Source: Synergistaceae bacterium
GTDB taxonomy: Bacteria; Synergistota; Synergistia; Synergistales; Aminithiophilaceae
Direction: 5' to 3'
DNA: 64,000 bases
Assembly: GCA_016756725.1 (NCBI GenBank)
Contig: JAESII010000008.1
Span: 1-64,000 of the forward strand
Positions 52,877 to 61,856 of this stretch are shown here, in pieces (position 1 is the first letter of the stretch; each line of letters starts with the position of its first letter). Below the pieces are notes generated by a model that saw only the letters and a program-made list of their open reading frames with translations, was not told where the DNA came from and made no database searches. The position numbers and the translations under genes were made by a program.

Positions 52877-53691
52877 GGGCGTTGGGCCAGGAGAGGCAGC
52901 AGGCCTCTTCCCCTGAGGGCCGCCGTCTTGGTGATGATCGTCACCTCGCCGGGGATGCGGAAGTCGAAGGCGTTGGCCTCGATGAGGTCGGCCGCCTCGT
53001 CGGGGATGACGATATCGCCTTCGGAGAGGACGAGGGCCCGGTCCTCGTCGGCCCAGGCCGGTGAGGCGAGAAGAGCCTGGGGTGCCCTCGGGGAACGTTC
53101 CAGGACGTAGCGGCAGAGCCCCTTCTCAATGAAGGCCCTTTCGTCGATGAATTGGAGGCCGTAGAGGGGGGCTCCCGAGGCGCGGCGGACGGTGAAGACC
53201 ATCGAGGGGACGAAGGGGAGGTGGCTCACGTCAAGGACAAGGCTGTCATAGCCCTCGCCGGAATAGGCCGAAACCGCGCGGGGGGCCAGTCCGTCCAGCT
53301 TCGGGGCCAGAGCCTGGCGGAGTCCCCGGAGGCGGATGCCCCCTTCGACGGTGTAGATCTCGCCGTCCCAGGTGGCCTGCCAGATCTCGACGTGGCGGAC
53401 CAGGCCCTGGACGACGCTCCGGACGCTGTCGTGGACCATGAAGTCCTTCATCTTCGTTCGGGCCTCGATGCGGACGCCCTCGACGTGCTCCAGGAGGTTG
53501 CGCTGGAGGTCGACGATGGCGGCGCGGCGGGCCAGGAGCTTGGCTCCCGGGCCCGTTCCCGGGGCCACCCCCTGGCCGAAGGCGACGACACGATCTTCGG
53601 ACCAGAGGACGACGGGGGATTCGGCGGCGGCCTCAGAAAAGAGAAGAAGCAGAAGAAGCATCGGGAAAAGGCAGGCCCGGGTCGCTCTCAC
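52873..53691 (-). CDS. Secreted LPP20/FlgO-like protein
   Basis: 272 residues, GTG start with GGAGGCGATC upstream. Signal peptide 1-23 (LLLLLLFSEAAAE). GPGAKLLARRAAIVDLQRNLLEHVEGVRIE resembles the start of LPP20-type proteins, and EIYTVEGGIRLRGLRQAL continues it. The 3' end overlaps the CHASE2/HD-GYP gene (ATGA), so it may be the extracytoplasmic partner that feeds or reads the sensor. Confidence 0.65.
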   Translation of the reverse strand: MRATRACLFPMLLLLLLFSEAAAESPVVLWSEDRVVAFGQGVAPGTGPGAKLLARRAAIVDLQRNLLEHVEGVRIEARTKMKDFMVHDSVRSVVQGLVRHVEIWQATWDGEIYTVEGGIRLRGLRQALAPKLDGLAPRAVSAYSGEGYDSLVLDVSHLPFVPSMVFTVRRASGAPLYGLQFIDERAFIEKGLCRYVLERSPRAPQALLASPAWADEDRALVLSEGDIVIPDEAADLIEANAFDFRIPGEVTIITKTAALRGRGLLPLLAQRP

Positions 53692-53876
53692 GGAAGATCG
53701 CCTCCTTCAGTCATTACTGTCATTACTGTTGTGGGCGGTGGCGGGTGATCTCGTGATCCTCCTTCGATGATGGACGTTTTTCCCCCCTTTGTCGAGCTTG
53801 TCGGCCGGTCCTTTTTGCCCCATCATAGGTCCCATTCCGGCTTAAAATTGCTCAAGACGAGGAGAGGGTCTCTTTC

Positions 53877-56090
53877 ATGAGTGAGGACCGACGCAAAAAC
53901 GGCGCCGCCCAGGCCCACAAGTTCGGCACTTTCGGGGGCGTCTTCACGCCGACGACGCTCACCATCCTCGGCGTCATCATGTTCCTCCGCTTCGGCCAGG
54001 TCGTGGGCCAGGCCGGGTCGGTCGGGGCCATCGCCATCGTCCTCTCGGCCAAGGCCATCACGCTTCTCACGGCCTTTTCCGTGGCGGCCATCGCGACGAA
54101 CACCCAGGTCAAGGGCGGGGGCGCCTATTACCTGATCAGCCGGACTCTGGGCGTCGAGTACGGCAGTGTCATCGCCATCTTCCTCTACGTTGCCCAGGCC
54201 ACGTCGGTGGCCCTTTACGTCATCGGCTTCACCGAGGCCTTCGTCGGCACCTTTCCCGTGGGTCTTCCCTTCCGCCTTATCGCCACCGTCGTCAACGTCA
54301 TCGTCTTCCTCTGTGTCTATGTCGGGGCGGGATGGACCATCAAGGTTCAGTACGGGATCCTGGCCGTGCTGGTCCTCTCCGTCCTCTCCTTCTTCGCCGG
54401 AGCCCTGCCCCAGAGCTCCCTGGCGACCTTCGAGGCCAACGCCCACAGCGCCTACCTGCCGGGAGAGTCCTTCTTCACGATGTTCGCCCTCTTTTTTCCG
54501 GCCGTGACGGGCATCATGGCCGGCGTCAACATGTCGGGCGACCTGCGCGATCCGGGCCGTTCCATTCCCAACGGGACCTTCGCCGCCATTCTCTTCACCG
54601 GGGCCATCTATCTCCTCATGGCCCTCTTTCTGGCCGCCACCCGGTCTCAGGAGGCCCTCATCCATCAGGGGCTCATCGTGAGGGAGATCGCCTTCTCGCC
54701 TCTGCTGATCACGGCCGGCGTCTTCGCCGCCACCCTTTCGTCGGCTCTGGGGAGCATGATGGGCGCTCCCCGGGTCCTTCAGGCCTTCGCCTCCGACGAC
54801 GTCTTCCCCCGTCTCCGCCCCCTGGCCAAGGGGAGCGGCCCGGCCTACGAGCCGAGGCGGGCGACGAGCCTGACCTTTCTCATCGCCCAGGTCGCCATCG
54901 CCCTGGGCGATCTCGACGCCGTGGCTCCCATCATCACCATGTTCTTCTTGGTCACCTACGGCACCCTCAACATGGCCTGCTTTCTCGAGGGAATCACGAA
55001 AAATCCCAGCTTCCGCCCCCGCTTCCGCTGGAATCACTGGACCCTGTCGCTGTTGGGCGCCCTGCTCTGTCTGGCAGCCATGTTTCTCATGAACGTCCTC
55101 TGGGCCCTCTCGGCCATCGTCATCATGATCGCCGTCTACGCCCTCGTCAGCCGGGCCGAGGTGATCGCCGCCTGGGGCGATCTGGCAAGCGGCCTGGCCT
55201 TTGAGCGGGCCCGGGTGGCCCTGCTGCGGCTCGAAAAGGAGCGCTACCACCCCAAGAACTGGCGCCCCTCCATCCTGGCTCTCAGCGGCGGCGCCTGGAG
55301 CCGCAACCATCTGGCCGAATACGCCTGCTGGCTCTCGGCGGGGCGGGGCGTCGTCTCCCTGGCCCAGGTCCTCTTCGGCGACGTCGAGGACCTTTTCGTG
55401 CGCCGCAACGAGGCGGAACGGCTCCTCCGTCAGCACATCCAGGACGAGGGAATGGCCGCCTTTCCCGCCGTCGTCGTCGCCGAAGATCTCGGTCAGGGAA
55501 TCAAGAGCCTCATTCAGTGTCACGGCATCGGCGGCGTCCGGCCCAACACGATCCTCCTGGGCTGGAGCGAGGATCCCGAGCGGGTCGGGCTCTTCGCCCG
55601 GACGCTGCGGCTCTGCCGGGCCATGGGGCGGAGCCTCGTCGTCGTCCGCTACGACAGGACCGTCGAGCGCAGCCGTGACGAGGCGCCAGAGGGAAGCCTC
55701 AACGTCTGGTGGCGCGAGCCCCACAACGGAGCCCTCATGCTCCTTTTGGCCCATCTGATGAAGCAGAACCGGCTCTGGCGGGACCACCCGCTGCGGATTC
55801 TCTGCCCCGTCCCCCCCCTGGCGGACAGGACGAATCTCCTGAAGGAGATGACGGACCGTCTCGCCCTGGCCCGGATCGACGCCGAGATTGTCGTCCTTCC
55901 CGCGGAAGACAGGCTGGCCACGCTGCAGGAGGAGATGACGCGGGAGAAGTCGGCGGCCCTCTTCGTCGGTTTCGAGCCCCCCGAGCCGGGGACGGAGGGG
56001 GATTTTCTCGACACCTACAGGGCCGTCACGGACCTGCCCGGCGACGTGATCCTCGTCTCCAGCGCCGGAGACGTGGCCCTCGAGGCCTAG
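53877..56090 (+). CDS. SLC12-like (APC superfamily) cation-chloride/amino-acid transporter
   Basis: 737 residues. The FGGVFTPTTLTILGVIMFLR start and KGGGAYYLISRTLGVEYG are diagnostic of bacterial SLC12-type carriers. About 12 membrane helices span residues 25-430 (NMSGDLRDPGRSIPNGTFAA after helix 5). The C-terminal ~300 residues are soluble and resemble the SLC12 C-terminal domain (LALSGGAWSRNHLAEYACWL, TILLGWSEDPERVG). Substrate could be K+/Cl- or an amino acid. It starts a unit that leads directly into the Mo-hydroxylase genes (gap 6 bp). Confidence 0.85.
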   Translation: MSEDRRKNGAAQAHKFGTFGGVFTPTTLTILGVIMFLRFGQVVGQAGSVGAIAIVLSAKAITLLTAFSVAAIATNTQVKGGGAYYLISRTLGVEYGSVIAIFLYVAQATSVALYVIGFTEAFVGTFPVGLPFRLIATVVNVIVFLCVYVGAGWTIKVQYGILAVLVLSVLSFFAGALPQSSLATFEANAHSAYLPGESFFTMFALFFPAVTGIMAGVNMSGDLRDPGRSIPNGTFAAILFTGAIYLLMALFLAATRSQEALIHQGLIVREIAFSPLLITAGVFAATLSSALGSMMGAPRVLQAFASDDVFPRLRPLAKGSGPAYEPRRATSLTFLIAQVAIALGDLDAVAPIITMFFLVTYGTLNMACFLEGITKNPSFRPRFRWNHWTLSLLGALLCLAAMFLMNVLWALSAIVIMIAVYALVSRAEVIAAWGDLASGLAFERARVALLRLEKERYHPKNWRPSILALSGGAWSRNHLAEYACWLSAGRGVVSLAQVLFGDVEDLFVRRNEAERLLRQHIQDEGMAAFPAVVVAEDLGQGIKSLIQCHGIGGVRPNTILLGWSEDPERVGLFARTLRLCRAMGRSLVVVRYDRTVERSRDEAPEGSLNVWWREPHNGALMLLLAHLMKQNRLWRDHPLRILCPVPPLADRTNLLKEMTDRLALARIDAEIVVLPAEDRLATLQEEMTREKSAALFVGFEPPEPGTEGDFLDTYRAVTDLPGDVILVSSAGDVALEA

Positions 56091-56096
56091 GGAGAG

Positions 56097-56906
56097 GTGA
56101 CGACGAAGCGGGGTCGGGTTCTCGCCGGCGGGACGGACCTCTTTCTCTGGCTCAAGAGCGGCAAGGCCGATGTCGACGTCCTCGTCGACGTCTCGGCCAT
56201 CGAGGCCCTGAGGACGATCGACGTCCGGGATGACCAGGTCGTTTTCGGCGCCGCCGTGACCCATGCCGAGGTGGCGGCCCACAGGGAGATCAAGGCCCTC
56301 TTCCCGGCCCTGGCCGACGGCTGCCGCAGCGTGGGGTCGCCCCAGATCCGCAACGTGGCCACCCTGGGCGGTAACATCGTCAGCGCCCAGCCCGCCGCCG
56401 ATTCGGTCGTGCCCTTCGTGGCCCTCGACGCCCAGTGCGAGATCGCCTCCTCTTCGGGGACGCGCGTCGTGCCTCTGGAAGAGCTCTATGAGGGCGTGGG
56501 CAAAAGCCGCGTCGACGCGACGAAGGAGATCATCACCAAAATCATCGTCAAGAGGCCGGACGGTCCCTCGGCCAACGCCTACAGCCGGATCTCGCCCCGC
56601 GAGGCCATGTCCCTGCCCGTCGTCAACGCCGCCTCCCTGATCGTCACCGACGGCAAGGTTATCGTCGAGGCCCGGATCGTCACCGCTCCCGTGGCCACGA
56701 CGCCCTTCCGGGCCAAGAGGGCCGAGGCCTTCCTCGTCGGCAAGAATCCCTCCAGCCTGGGTGATCTGGCCGAGGCGGCCTCCATCGCCCAGGATGAGGC
56801 CCGGCCCCGTGACTCCCTGGTGCGCGGTTCGGGCGAATACCGGAAGATCCTCGTCAAGGATCTGGTGGAAATGACGCTCTATCGGGCTGCCGAGAGACTG
56901 GGTTAG
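56097..56906 (+). CDS. Molybdenum hydroxylase FAD-binding subunit, N-terminally short
   Basis: 269 residues, GTG at 56097 after GGAGAG. VLAGGTDLFLWLK is the FAD-binding motif, followed by GSPQIRNVATLGGNIVSAQPAADSVVP and the CO_deh_flav_C domain. Usual family members have ~25 residues before the AGGTDL loop (the PxSLEEAL helix); here only seven residues precede it, and an in-frame stop just upstream belongs to the transporter gene end. It accepts electrons from the [2Fe-2S] subunit. Confidence 0.85.
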   Translation: MTTKRGRVLAGGTDLFLWLKSGKADVDVLVDVSAIEALRTIDVRDDQVVFGAAVTHAEVAAHREIKALFPALADGCRSVGSPQIRNVATLGGNIVSAQPAADSVVPFVALDAQCEIASSSGTRVVPLEELYEGVGKSRVDATKEIITKIIVKRPDGPSANAYSRISPREAMSLPVVNAASLIVTDGKVIVEARIVTAPVATTPFRAKRAEAFLVGKNPSSLGDLAEAASIAQDEARPRDSLVRGSGEYRKILVKDLVEMTLYRAAERLG

Positions 56907-56918
56907 GGGGAACGGATC

Positions 56919-57395
56919 ATGCAGGAACTGAACTGTGTCGTCAACGGCAAGGAAGTCACCCTTCGCGTCGATCCCACGAGGAACCTCGTCGACGTGCTCC
57001 GCCGCGATCTGAAGCTCACGGGCGTCAAGGTCGGCTGCGAGGAGGGCGAGTGCGGGGCCTGCACCGTCCTTTTCGACGGCAAGCCCGTCAACAGCTGCAT
57101 CATCCCCGTCATGAAGGCCCAGGGACGGCATGTCATCACCATCGAAGGGCTGGCCCAGGACGGAGAGCTTGATCCCATCCAGGAAGCCTTCATCGAGGCC
57201 GGCGCCATCCAGTGCGGCTTCTGCACGCCCGGCGTCGTTCTCAGCGCCAAGGCCCTTCTCGACGAGAACCCCGATCCCGACAAGGAAGAGATCTGCGAGG
57301 CCCTTTCGGGCCACCTCTGCCGCTGTACGGGCTATCTCCAGTTTTACGACGCTCTGAAGATCGCCGCCGAAAAGATCGCGGCCCGCAAGGCATGA
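56919..57395 (+). CDS. Molybdenum hydroxylase [2Fe-2S] subunit
   Basis: 158 residues. The N-terminal plant-type ferredoxin cluster is GCEEGECGACTVLFDGKPVNSC. The C-terminal cluster has GAIQCGFCTPGVVLSA and LCRCTGYLQFYDAL. Both [2Fe-2S] ligand sets are complete. It passes electrons from the molybdenum centre to FAD. Gap of 12 bp after the FAD subunit. The large Mo-binding subunit that should complete the enzyme is not encoded next to it. Confidence 0.92.
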   Translation: MQELNCVVNGKEVTLRVDPTRNLVDVLRRDLKLTGVKVGCEEGECGACTVLFDGKPVNSCIIPVMKAQGRHVITIEGLAQDGELDPIQEAFIEAGAIQCGFCTPGVVLSAKALLDENPDPDKEEICEALSGHLCRCTGYLQFYDALKIAAEKIAARKA

Positions 57396-57448
57396 TCGGC
57401 CAGGGGCCGCCCCGACAGAGAGGGGACCTCAAGAAAGGAAGAGACGCC

Positions 57449-59923
57449 ATGGATAGACCCAATCTGTTCTCGCCCATCAAGATCAACGGGATGGAGCTGG
57501 CCAACCGGGTGATCATGTCGCCCATGTTCACCAACTCGGCCGCCGCAGACGGCTTCGTCTCCCGAGCGACCATCGGCCATTATGTCGACCGGGCCCGATC
57601 CGGCGTGGGGCTGATCATGACGGAGCACACCAGCGTCAGCTCCAAATACATTCACGGCGGCAACCGCCTCCAGATCAGCCAGGACGCCCACGTGCCGGGG
57701 CTGGCCCGCCTCGTCGAGGCCGTTCACCGCGAGGGGTGCAAGATCGGCCTCCAGATCGCCCACTCGATCCACGGCGTGGGCATTAAGGTGGAGGAGCTGA
57801 CCAACGCCGAGTGCTACGGCATCATCGACGATTTCGTCGAGGGCGCCCGACGGGCCGCCGAGGCCGGCTTCGACGCCATCGAACTCCACTACGCCCACAC
57901 CTACACGATGGCCGACTTCATCTCCCGCCGGACCAACACGCGCACCGACGAGTTCGGCGGCGACATCTACGGCCGCATGTTCATCCACCTCGAGATCCTC
58001 AAGCAGGTCCGCAAGCTCGTCGGGACTGATTACCCCCTCTTCGCCCGCATCAGCGCCGAGGAGTTCGTCGTCGGCGGCAACACCATCGTCCAGAGCCGGA
58101 TCTTCGCCAAGGAGCTCGCAGCCCACGGCATCGACTGCCTCGACGTCTCGGCCGGCGTGCGCTTCGACGACGCCCCCGTCAAGGGCTACAGCGACCAGAG
58201 GGGGAAGCCGGGCATCGAATATCCCGACGGTCCCAACGTCTATCTCGCCGAAGACATCAAGGGTCATGTCGACGTCCCCGTCGTGACCGTCGGCAAGCTG
58301 GGCAACCCCGACTTCGCCAACGACGTCATCGTCTCGGGCAAGGCCGACCTGATCGCCCTGGCCCGGCCACTCATCGCCGACTCGATGTGGCTCAAGCGGG
58401 TCCGCGACGGCCGCTACGACCAGATCAAGGAGTGCCTCTACTGCACCGAGTGTCTCTACGAGCGCCACGATCCGGAGGCCCCCATTCACTGCATGCGCTA
58501 CACCTGCCAGAATGCCTGTCCGGCCAACGTGGAGGCGCCGATCTACATGGACCTGGCCCGTCAGAAGCGCTACGACGAGGCCTACCGCGTCGTCCAGTCC
58601 GAGAACCCCCTCGTCCTCGTCTGTGGCCGCGTCTGCAACCACCCCTGCGAGGATCTCTGCAACCGGGCCAAGATCGACGATCCCGTCGCCATCAGGGCTA
58701 TCAAGCGCTTCATCACCGACACCCTCCTCGAGCGGGACGGCAAGTTCCCCGTTCCCGAGGTGGCTCCCGACAACGGCAAGAAGATCGCCGTCATCGGCTC
58801 CGGCCCTTCAGGCCTCTCCTGCGCCTTCTACCTCCGGAAGAAGGGCTACAGCGTCACCGTCTTCGAGGAGGCCCCCGTCGTGGGCGGCATGCTCGCCCTG
58901 GGCCTGCCCGCCTACAGGCTGCCCCGGGACCTCTTCGAGAAGGAGCTCGACGTCTTCCGTTCCATGGGCGTCCGCTTCGAGACGAACCGAAAACTGGGCC
59001 GTGACTTCTCCCTCGACGAGCTCCGCGACAAGGGGTACGTGGCCATCTACCTGGCCGTGGGAACCCACGGCAACCGGCAGCTCGGGATCCCCGGCGAAGA
59101 TCAGGAGGGCGTTCTCTCCGGCGTCGGCTTCCTCCGCGCCGTCAACCTCGGCGAAAGGACGGGCATCGAAGGCAAGGAGGTCGTCGTCATCGGCGGCGGC
59201 AATGTGGCCGTCGACTGCGCCCGCGCGGCGATCCGCCTCGGCGCGTCGTCGGTGACGGCCTACTGTCTGGAACAGCCCGACGAGATGCCTGCCCACAAGT
59301 GGGAGGTCGAGGAGTACCTCGCCGAAAGCGGCGACGTCCAGTGCGGCTGGGGCCCCATGGCGATCGTCGGCGAGGGAGGCAAGGCCCGGGCCGTCCGCTT
59401 CCGCAAGTGTCTTTCCGTCTTCGACGGCGACGGCCGCTTCAACCCCGTCTGCGACGACAGCCAGACCCAGGACGTGAAGGCCGACGTGGTCATCACCGCC
59501 ATCGGCCAGAGCCTGGACAGCTCCTTCCAGGACCGGGAGGAGAAGGAGATCCCTCGCCGCGGGCCCTTCATCGACGCGGCCTACGAGGGACAGACGGACC
59601 GGCCCTACCTCTTCGCCGCCGGCGATGCCGTCACCGGCCCCGACTCGGTCATTCGCGCCGTTCAGGGCGGCAAGCTCTCAGCGTCGTCCATCGACCGCTA
59701 CCTCGGCGGCGACGGCCAGGTCGTGGACCGCAAGATCTACGCCCGGGAGCTGACCAAGCCCATCGACGAGACCCCCTGCAAGCGGACGCCCATGGGCAAG
59801 CTGCCCGTCTGCGACCGCGGCGTCTGCTTCGACGAGATCGAATCGGGCTACACGGAGGAGCAGATGATCCAGGAGGCGGGTCGCTGTCTCCGTTGCGATG
59901 TCCTCAAGGTTTCCCGGCTCTAG
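57449..59923 (+). CDS. OYE-type flavin oxidoreductase fused to a GltD-like FAD/NAD(P) domain
   Basis: 824 residues from the ATG at 57449 (AGAAAGGAAGAG upstream). Residues 1-335 form an old-yellow-enzyme/2,4-dienoyl-CoA-reductase barrel (LFSPIKINGMELANRVIMSPM, ELHYAHTYTMADFISRRTN). A cysteine run follows (ECLYCTECLYERHDPEAPIHC, CQNACPANVEAPIYMDLA, VCNHPCEDLC). Residues ~440-800 are GltD-like with VIGSGPSGLSCAFYL and VIGGGNVAVDCARAA. Such fusions reduce organic substrates with NAD(P)H. It sits in the Mo-hydroxylase unit and may act as its NAD(P)H reductase or use the hydroxylated product. Confidence 0.85.
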   Translation: MDRPNLFSPIKINGMELANRVIMSPMFTNSAAADGFVSRATIGHYVDRARSGVGLIMTEHTSVSSKYIHGGNRLQISQDAHVPGLARLVEAVHREGCKIGLQIAHSIHGVGIKVEELTNAECYGIIDDFVEGARRAAEAGFDAIELHYAHTYTMADFISRRTNTRTDEFGGDIYGRMFIHLEILKQVRKLVGTDYPLFARISAEEFVVGGNTIVQSRIFAKELAAHGIDCLDVSAGVRFDDAPVKGYSDQRGKPGIEYPDGPNVYLAEDIKGHVDVPVVTVGKLGNPDFANDVIVSGKADLIALARPLIADSMWLKRVRDGRYDQIKECLYCTECLYERHDPEAPIHCMRYTCQNACPANVEAPIYMDLARQKRYDEAYRVVQSENPLVLVCGRVCNHPCEDLCNRAKIDDPVAIRAIKRFITDTLLERDGKFPVPEVAPDNGKKIAVIGSGPSGLSCAFYLRKKGYSVTVFEEAPVVGGMLALGLPAYRLPRDLFEKELDVFRSMGVRFETNRKLGRDFSLDELRDKGYVAIYLAVGTHGNRQLGIPGEDQEGVLSGVGFLRAVNLGERTGIEGKEVVVIGGGNVAVDCARAAIRLGASSVTAYCLEQPDEMPAHKWEVEEYLAESGDVQCGWGPMAIVGEGGKARAVRFRKCLSVFDGDGRFNPVCDDSQTQDVKADVVITAIGQSLDSSFQDREEKEIPRRGPFIDAAYEGQTDRPYLFAAGDAVTGPDSVIRAVQGGKLSASSIDRYLGGDGQVVDRKIYARELTKPIDETPCKRTPMGKLPVCDRGVCFDEIESGYTEEQMIQEAGRCLRCDVLKVSRL

Positions 59924-59926
59924 GTG

Positions 59927-60697
59927 ATGACGATGACCAGGGAGGATTTCGCCTTTAAGGAGAGGGAGCTGATCGCCGTCACCGGCGGCGGCGGCAAGAC
60001 TTCCCTGGTCTTTCACCTGGCCTCGCTCTTTGCCCGTGACGGTCTGCTGGTGACGACGACGACCCATCTGTGCCGGTGGGACATCCCCTCCTCTCTGGCG
60101 CTGCAGGTGGCGGAGGCCTCGGACCTCATCGAGGCGCTCCCGGGGGTTCTTTCGGAAGGCCCCCTTCTCGCCGCCCGGGCCGTGGCGGGTGACAAGCTTC
60201 AGGGTTTTGCTCCCGACGAGGTGGACCGGTTCTATCGGGACCGCCGGGTCCGCAAGGTCGTCGTCGAGGCCGACGGCGCCAGGGGTTTCCCCGTCAAGGG
60301 CTACGCCGACCATGAGCCGGTGATCCCTTCGATGACGACCTGTCACATTGTCGTCGTCGGCGCCGAACTCTTTCTCCGGCCTCTCGACGAAAGGACCGTC
60401 TTCCGCCTGCCTCTTTTCCTTGAGGCCTCGGGCCTCGCCGAGGGGACCTGGCCGACGGCCTCCGAGCTGGCACGGGTCCTCTCCAGCGAGAGGATCTACC
60501 TCAAGGGCAGTCCCAGGGGCGTGAGGCGCCTTCTGGTCGTCAACAAGGCCGACCTTTTCGACGAAAGGGGACGGCGGCTCCTGGCGGAGACGGCGAGGCA
60601 GCTCGAGGGCTATGACGGGATCTTCGTGACCCGGCTGAGGAGGGATGACGATGGACATGATCGTCCTTGCGGCAGGCCTGTCGCAGAGGATGGGTAG
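59927..60697 (+). CDS. yqeC: Selenium-dependent molybdenum hydroxylase accessory protein YqeC
   Basis: 256 residues (ATG at 59927; 59933 also possible). The P-loop-like AVTGGGGKTSLVFHLAS opens the chain. TTTTHLCRW, VVVEADGARGFPVKGY and LVVNKADLFDERG complete the YqeC signature. The family is required, with YqeB and a MocA-type transferase, for maturation of selenium-dependent molybdenum hydroxylases. It overlaps mocA by 47 bp. Located directly after the OYE-GltD fusion. Confidence 0.9.
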   Translation: MTMTREDFAFKERELIAVTGGGGKTSLVFHLASLFARDGLLVTTTTHLCRWDIPSSLALQVAEASDLIEALPGVLSEGPLLAARAVAGDKLQGFAPDEVDRFYRDRRVRKVVVEADGARGFPVKGYADHEPVIPSMTTCHIVVVGAELFLRPLDERTVFRLPLFLEASGLAEGTWPTASELARVLSSERIYLKGSPRGVRRLLVVNKADLFDERGRRLLAETARQLEGYDGIFVTRLRRDDDGHDRPCGRPVAEDG

Positions 60698-61241
60698 GGA
60701 CAAGCTCTCCCTGCCCTTCCAAGGGGGAACGGTTCTCTCGACCGTTCTCGATGCCGTCCGGGAGGCCTCTTTTTCGTCCATCGTCGTCGTCACGTCGCCT
60801 CTTCTGGCCCCTTCGGTGGCGGCCTGGTGTCCCCCGGCGGCGGTCGTCGTCAACGAAAGGCCCCGTGAGGGGCAATCCCGTTCCCTCTCTCTGGGGCTTG
60901 AGGCCCTGTCCGGGGCTGAGGCTTTCGCCATCCTTCTCGGCGACATGCCGCTCGTGAAGGCCGGCGATCTCCTGGCCCTGAGAGGACGCTTCCTCGCCCG
61001 GCCTGCGGGAAAGACGGCTCTCGTCCCCCTTCGGGAGGGCCGCTTCGGCCATCCCTCCTTCTACGAGCCGCTCTGGCGGGACCGTCTCCTTGAGGCCGAC
61101 GGCGACAGAGGGGGGCGTGAGGTTCTGAAAGGTCACCGCGATGAGGTGCTGACCGTCGACGGCGAGGACCGCTTCTTTTGCGATCTTGACTGCCCCGCCG
61201 ACTATGAACGGGCCTTGGAACTCGCTTCGCCTAAGGAGTGA
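60651..61241 (+). CDS. mocA: MocA/MobA-like molybdenum cofactor cytidylyltransferase
   Basis: 196 residues, ATG at 60651 with GAGGAGG about 8 bp upstream (an ATG at 60645 is too close to the site). IVLAAGLSQRMGRDKLSLPF is the nucleotide loop. ILLGDMPLV and RFGHPSFYEPLW are MocA motifs. It attaches CMP to molybdopterin to give MCD, the cofactor of xanthine-dehydrogenase-family enzymes. The neighbouring genes are its expected partners. Confidence 0.9.
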   Translation: MDMIVLAAGLSQRMGRDKLSLPFQGGTVLSTVLDAVREASFSSIVVVTSPLLAPSVAAWCPPAAVVVNERPREGQSRSLSLGLEALSGAEAFAILLGDMPLVKAGDLLALRGRFLARPAGKTALVPLREGRFGHPSFYEPLWRDRLLEADGDRGGREVLKGHRDEVLTVDGEDRFFCDLDCPADYERALELASPKE

Positions 61242-61246
61242 TGTTC

Positions 61247-61804
61247 ATGAAAATTTCTGAAACCGTCGTCGTCCGCGGCGGCGGCGATCTCGCAACGGGA
61301 ATCATCTGGCGCCTCCACCGCGTCGGCTACCGCGTCGTCTGCCTCGAGGCGCCGCTGCCGACGGTCATCCGTCGCCCCGTCAGTGCCGCCGAGGCCGTCT
61401 TCGCGGGTCAGACTTGCGTTGAGGGCTTGCGTTTCCAGCTTCTTCCGACGGGAACCTTCCCGGTGGCGGAGCAAACCGTCCCCGTCTGGATCGATCCTCA
61501 GGGCGAGTCCATCGCCGAGCTGGCTCCCGATGTCGTCGTCGACGCCGGAGATCTCCTCGGTCACGTCGGCGAGACGCCCGTCACGGCCGCCATCGGAGGT
61601 CTTCTGCGGGGGCTCATTCACCCCTCGGTCCCCCTGAAGGCGAAGATGAAGATCGGCGACATCGACCCCCGAAACGAAGAGGGAAGCTGGCTCACCATCT
61701 CCGACAAGGCCATGGCCGTCGCCGGCGGGGTCCTTGAGGCAATTCTCGCCGATCTTTCGGAAGAAGATTTTTTTTGCCCGTCCCTTGAACTTGAGACCGC
61801 CTGA
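61247..61804 (+). CDS. yqeB: YqeB-type (EF2563 family) molybdenum hydroxylase protein with internal deletion
   Basis: 185 residues from the ATG at 61247 (AAGGAG spacing), against about 260 usual. VVVRGGGDLATGIIWRLH, LRRPV-like VIRRPVSAAEAVFAGQ and the C-terminal LKAKMKIGDIDPRNEEG followed by SDKAMAVAGGVLEAIL are clear YqeB matches. Between PDVVVDA and GDLLGHVGETPV about 80 residues are missing, including the usual GPGFTAG / ETxRGH / GxALPNTGxPG region. The deletion is in frame, so the protein may be made but inactive. Confidence 0.85.
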   Translation: MKISETVVVRGGGDLATGIIWRLHRVGYRVVCLEAPLPTVIRRPVSAAEAVFAGQTCVEGLRFQLLPTGTFPVAEQTVPVWIDPQGESIAELAPDVVVDAGDLLGHVGETPVTAAIGGLLRGLIHPSVPLKAKMKIGDIDPRNEEGSWLTISDKAMAVAGGVLEAILADLSEEDFFCPSLELETA

Positions 61805-61819
61805 AAACTGGGGTAGAGT
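61791..61819 (+). promoter_or_regulatory. Promoter of the IclR regulator
   Basis: TTGAGA (61791-61796), 17-bp spacer, TAGAGT (61814-61819), about 38 bp before the ATG. The -35 overlaps the last codons of yqeB. Confidence 0.6.
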
Positions 61820-61856
61820 TGTCTGGAAATAAAAGGAGATCGGGAGGTTCAAGGGT

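Noticed and set aside
53823..57314. 1163-codon open frame on the minus strand
   Set aside because: It is antisense to the SLC12-like transporter and Mo-hydroxylase genes. Low stop frequency in high-GC DNA explains it, and its product is Asp/Gly/His-rich without domains.
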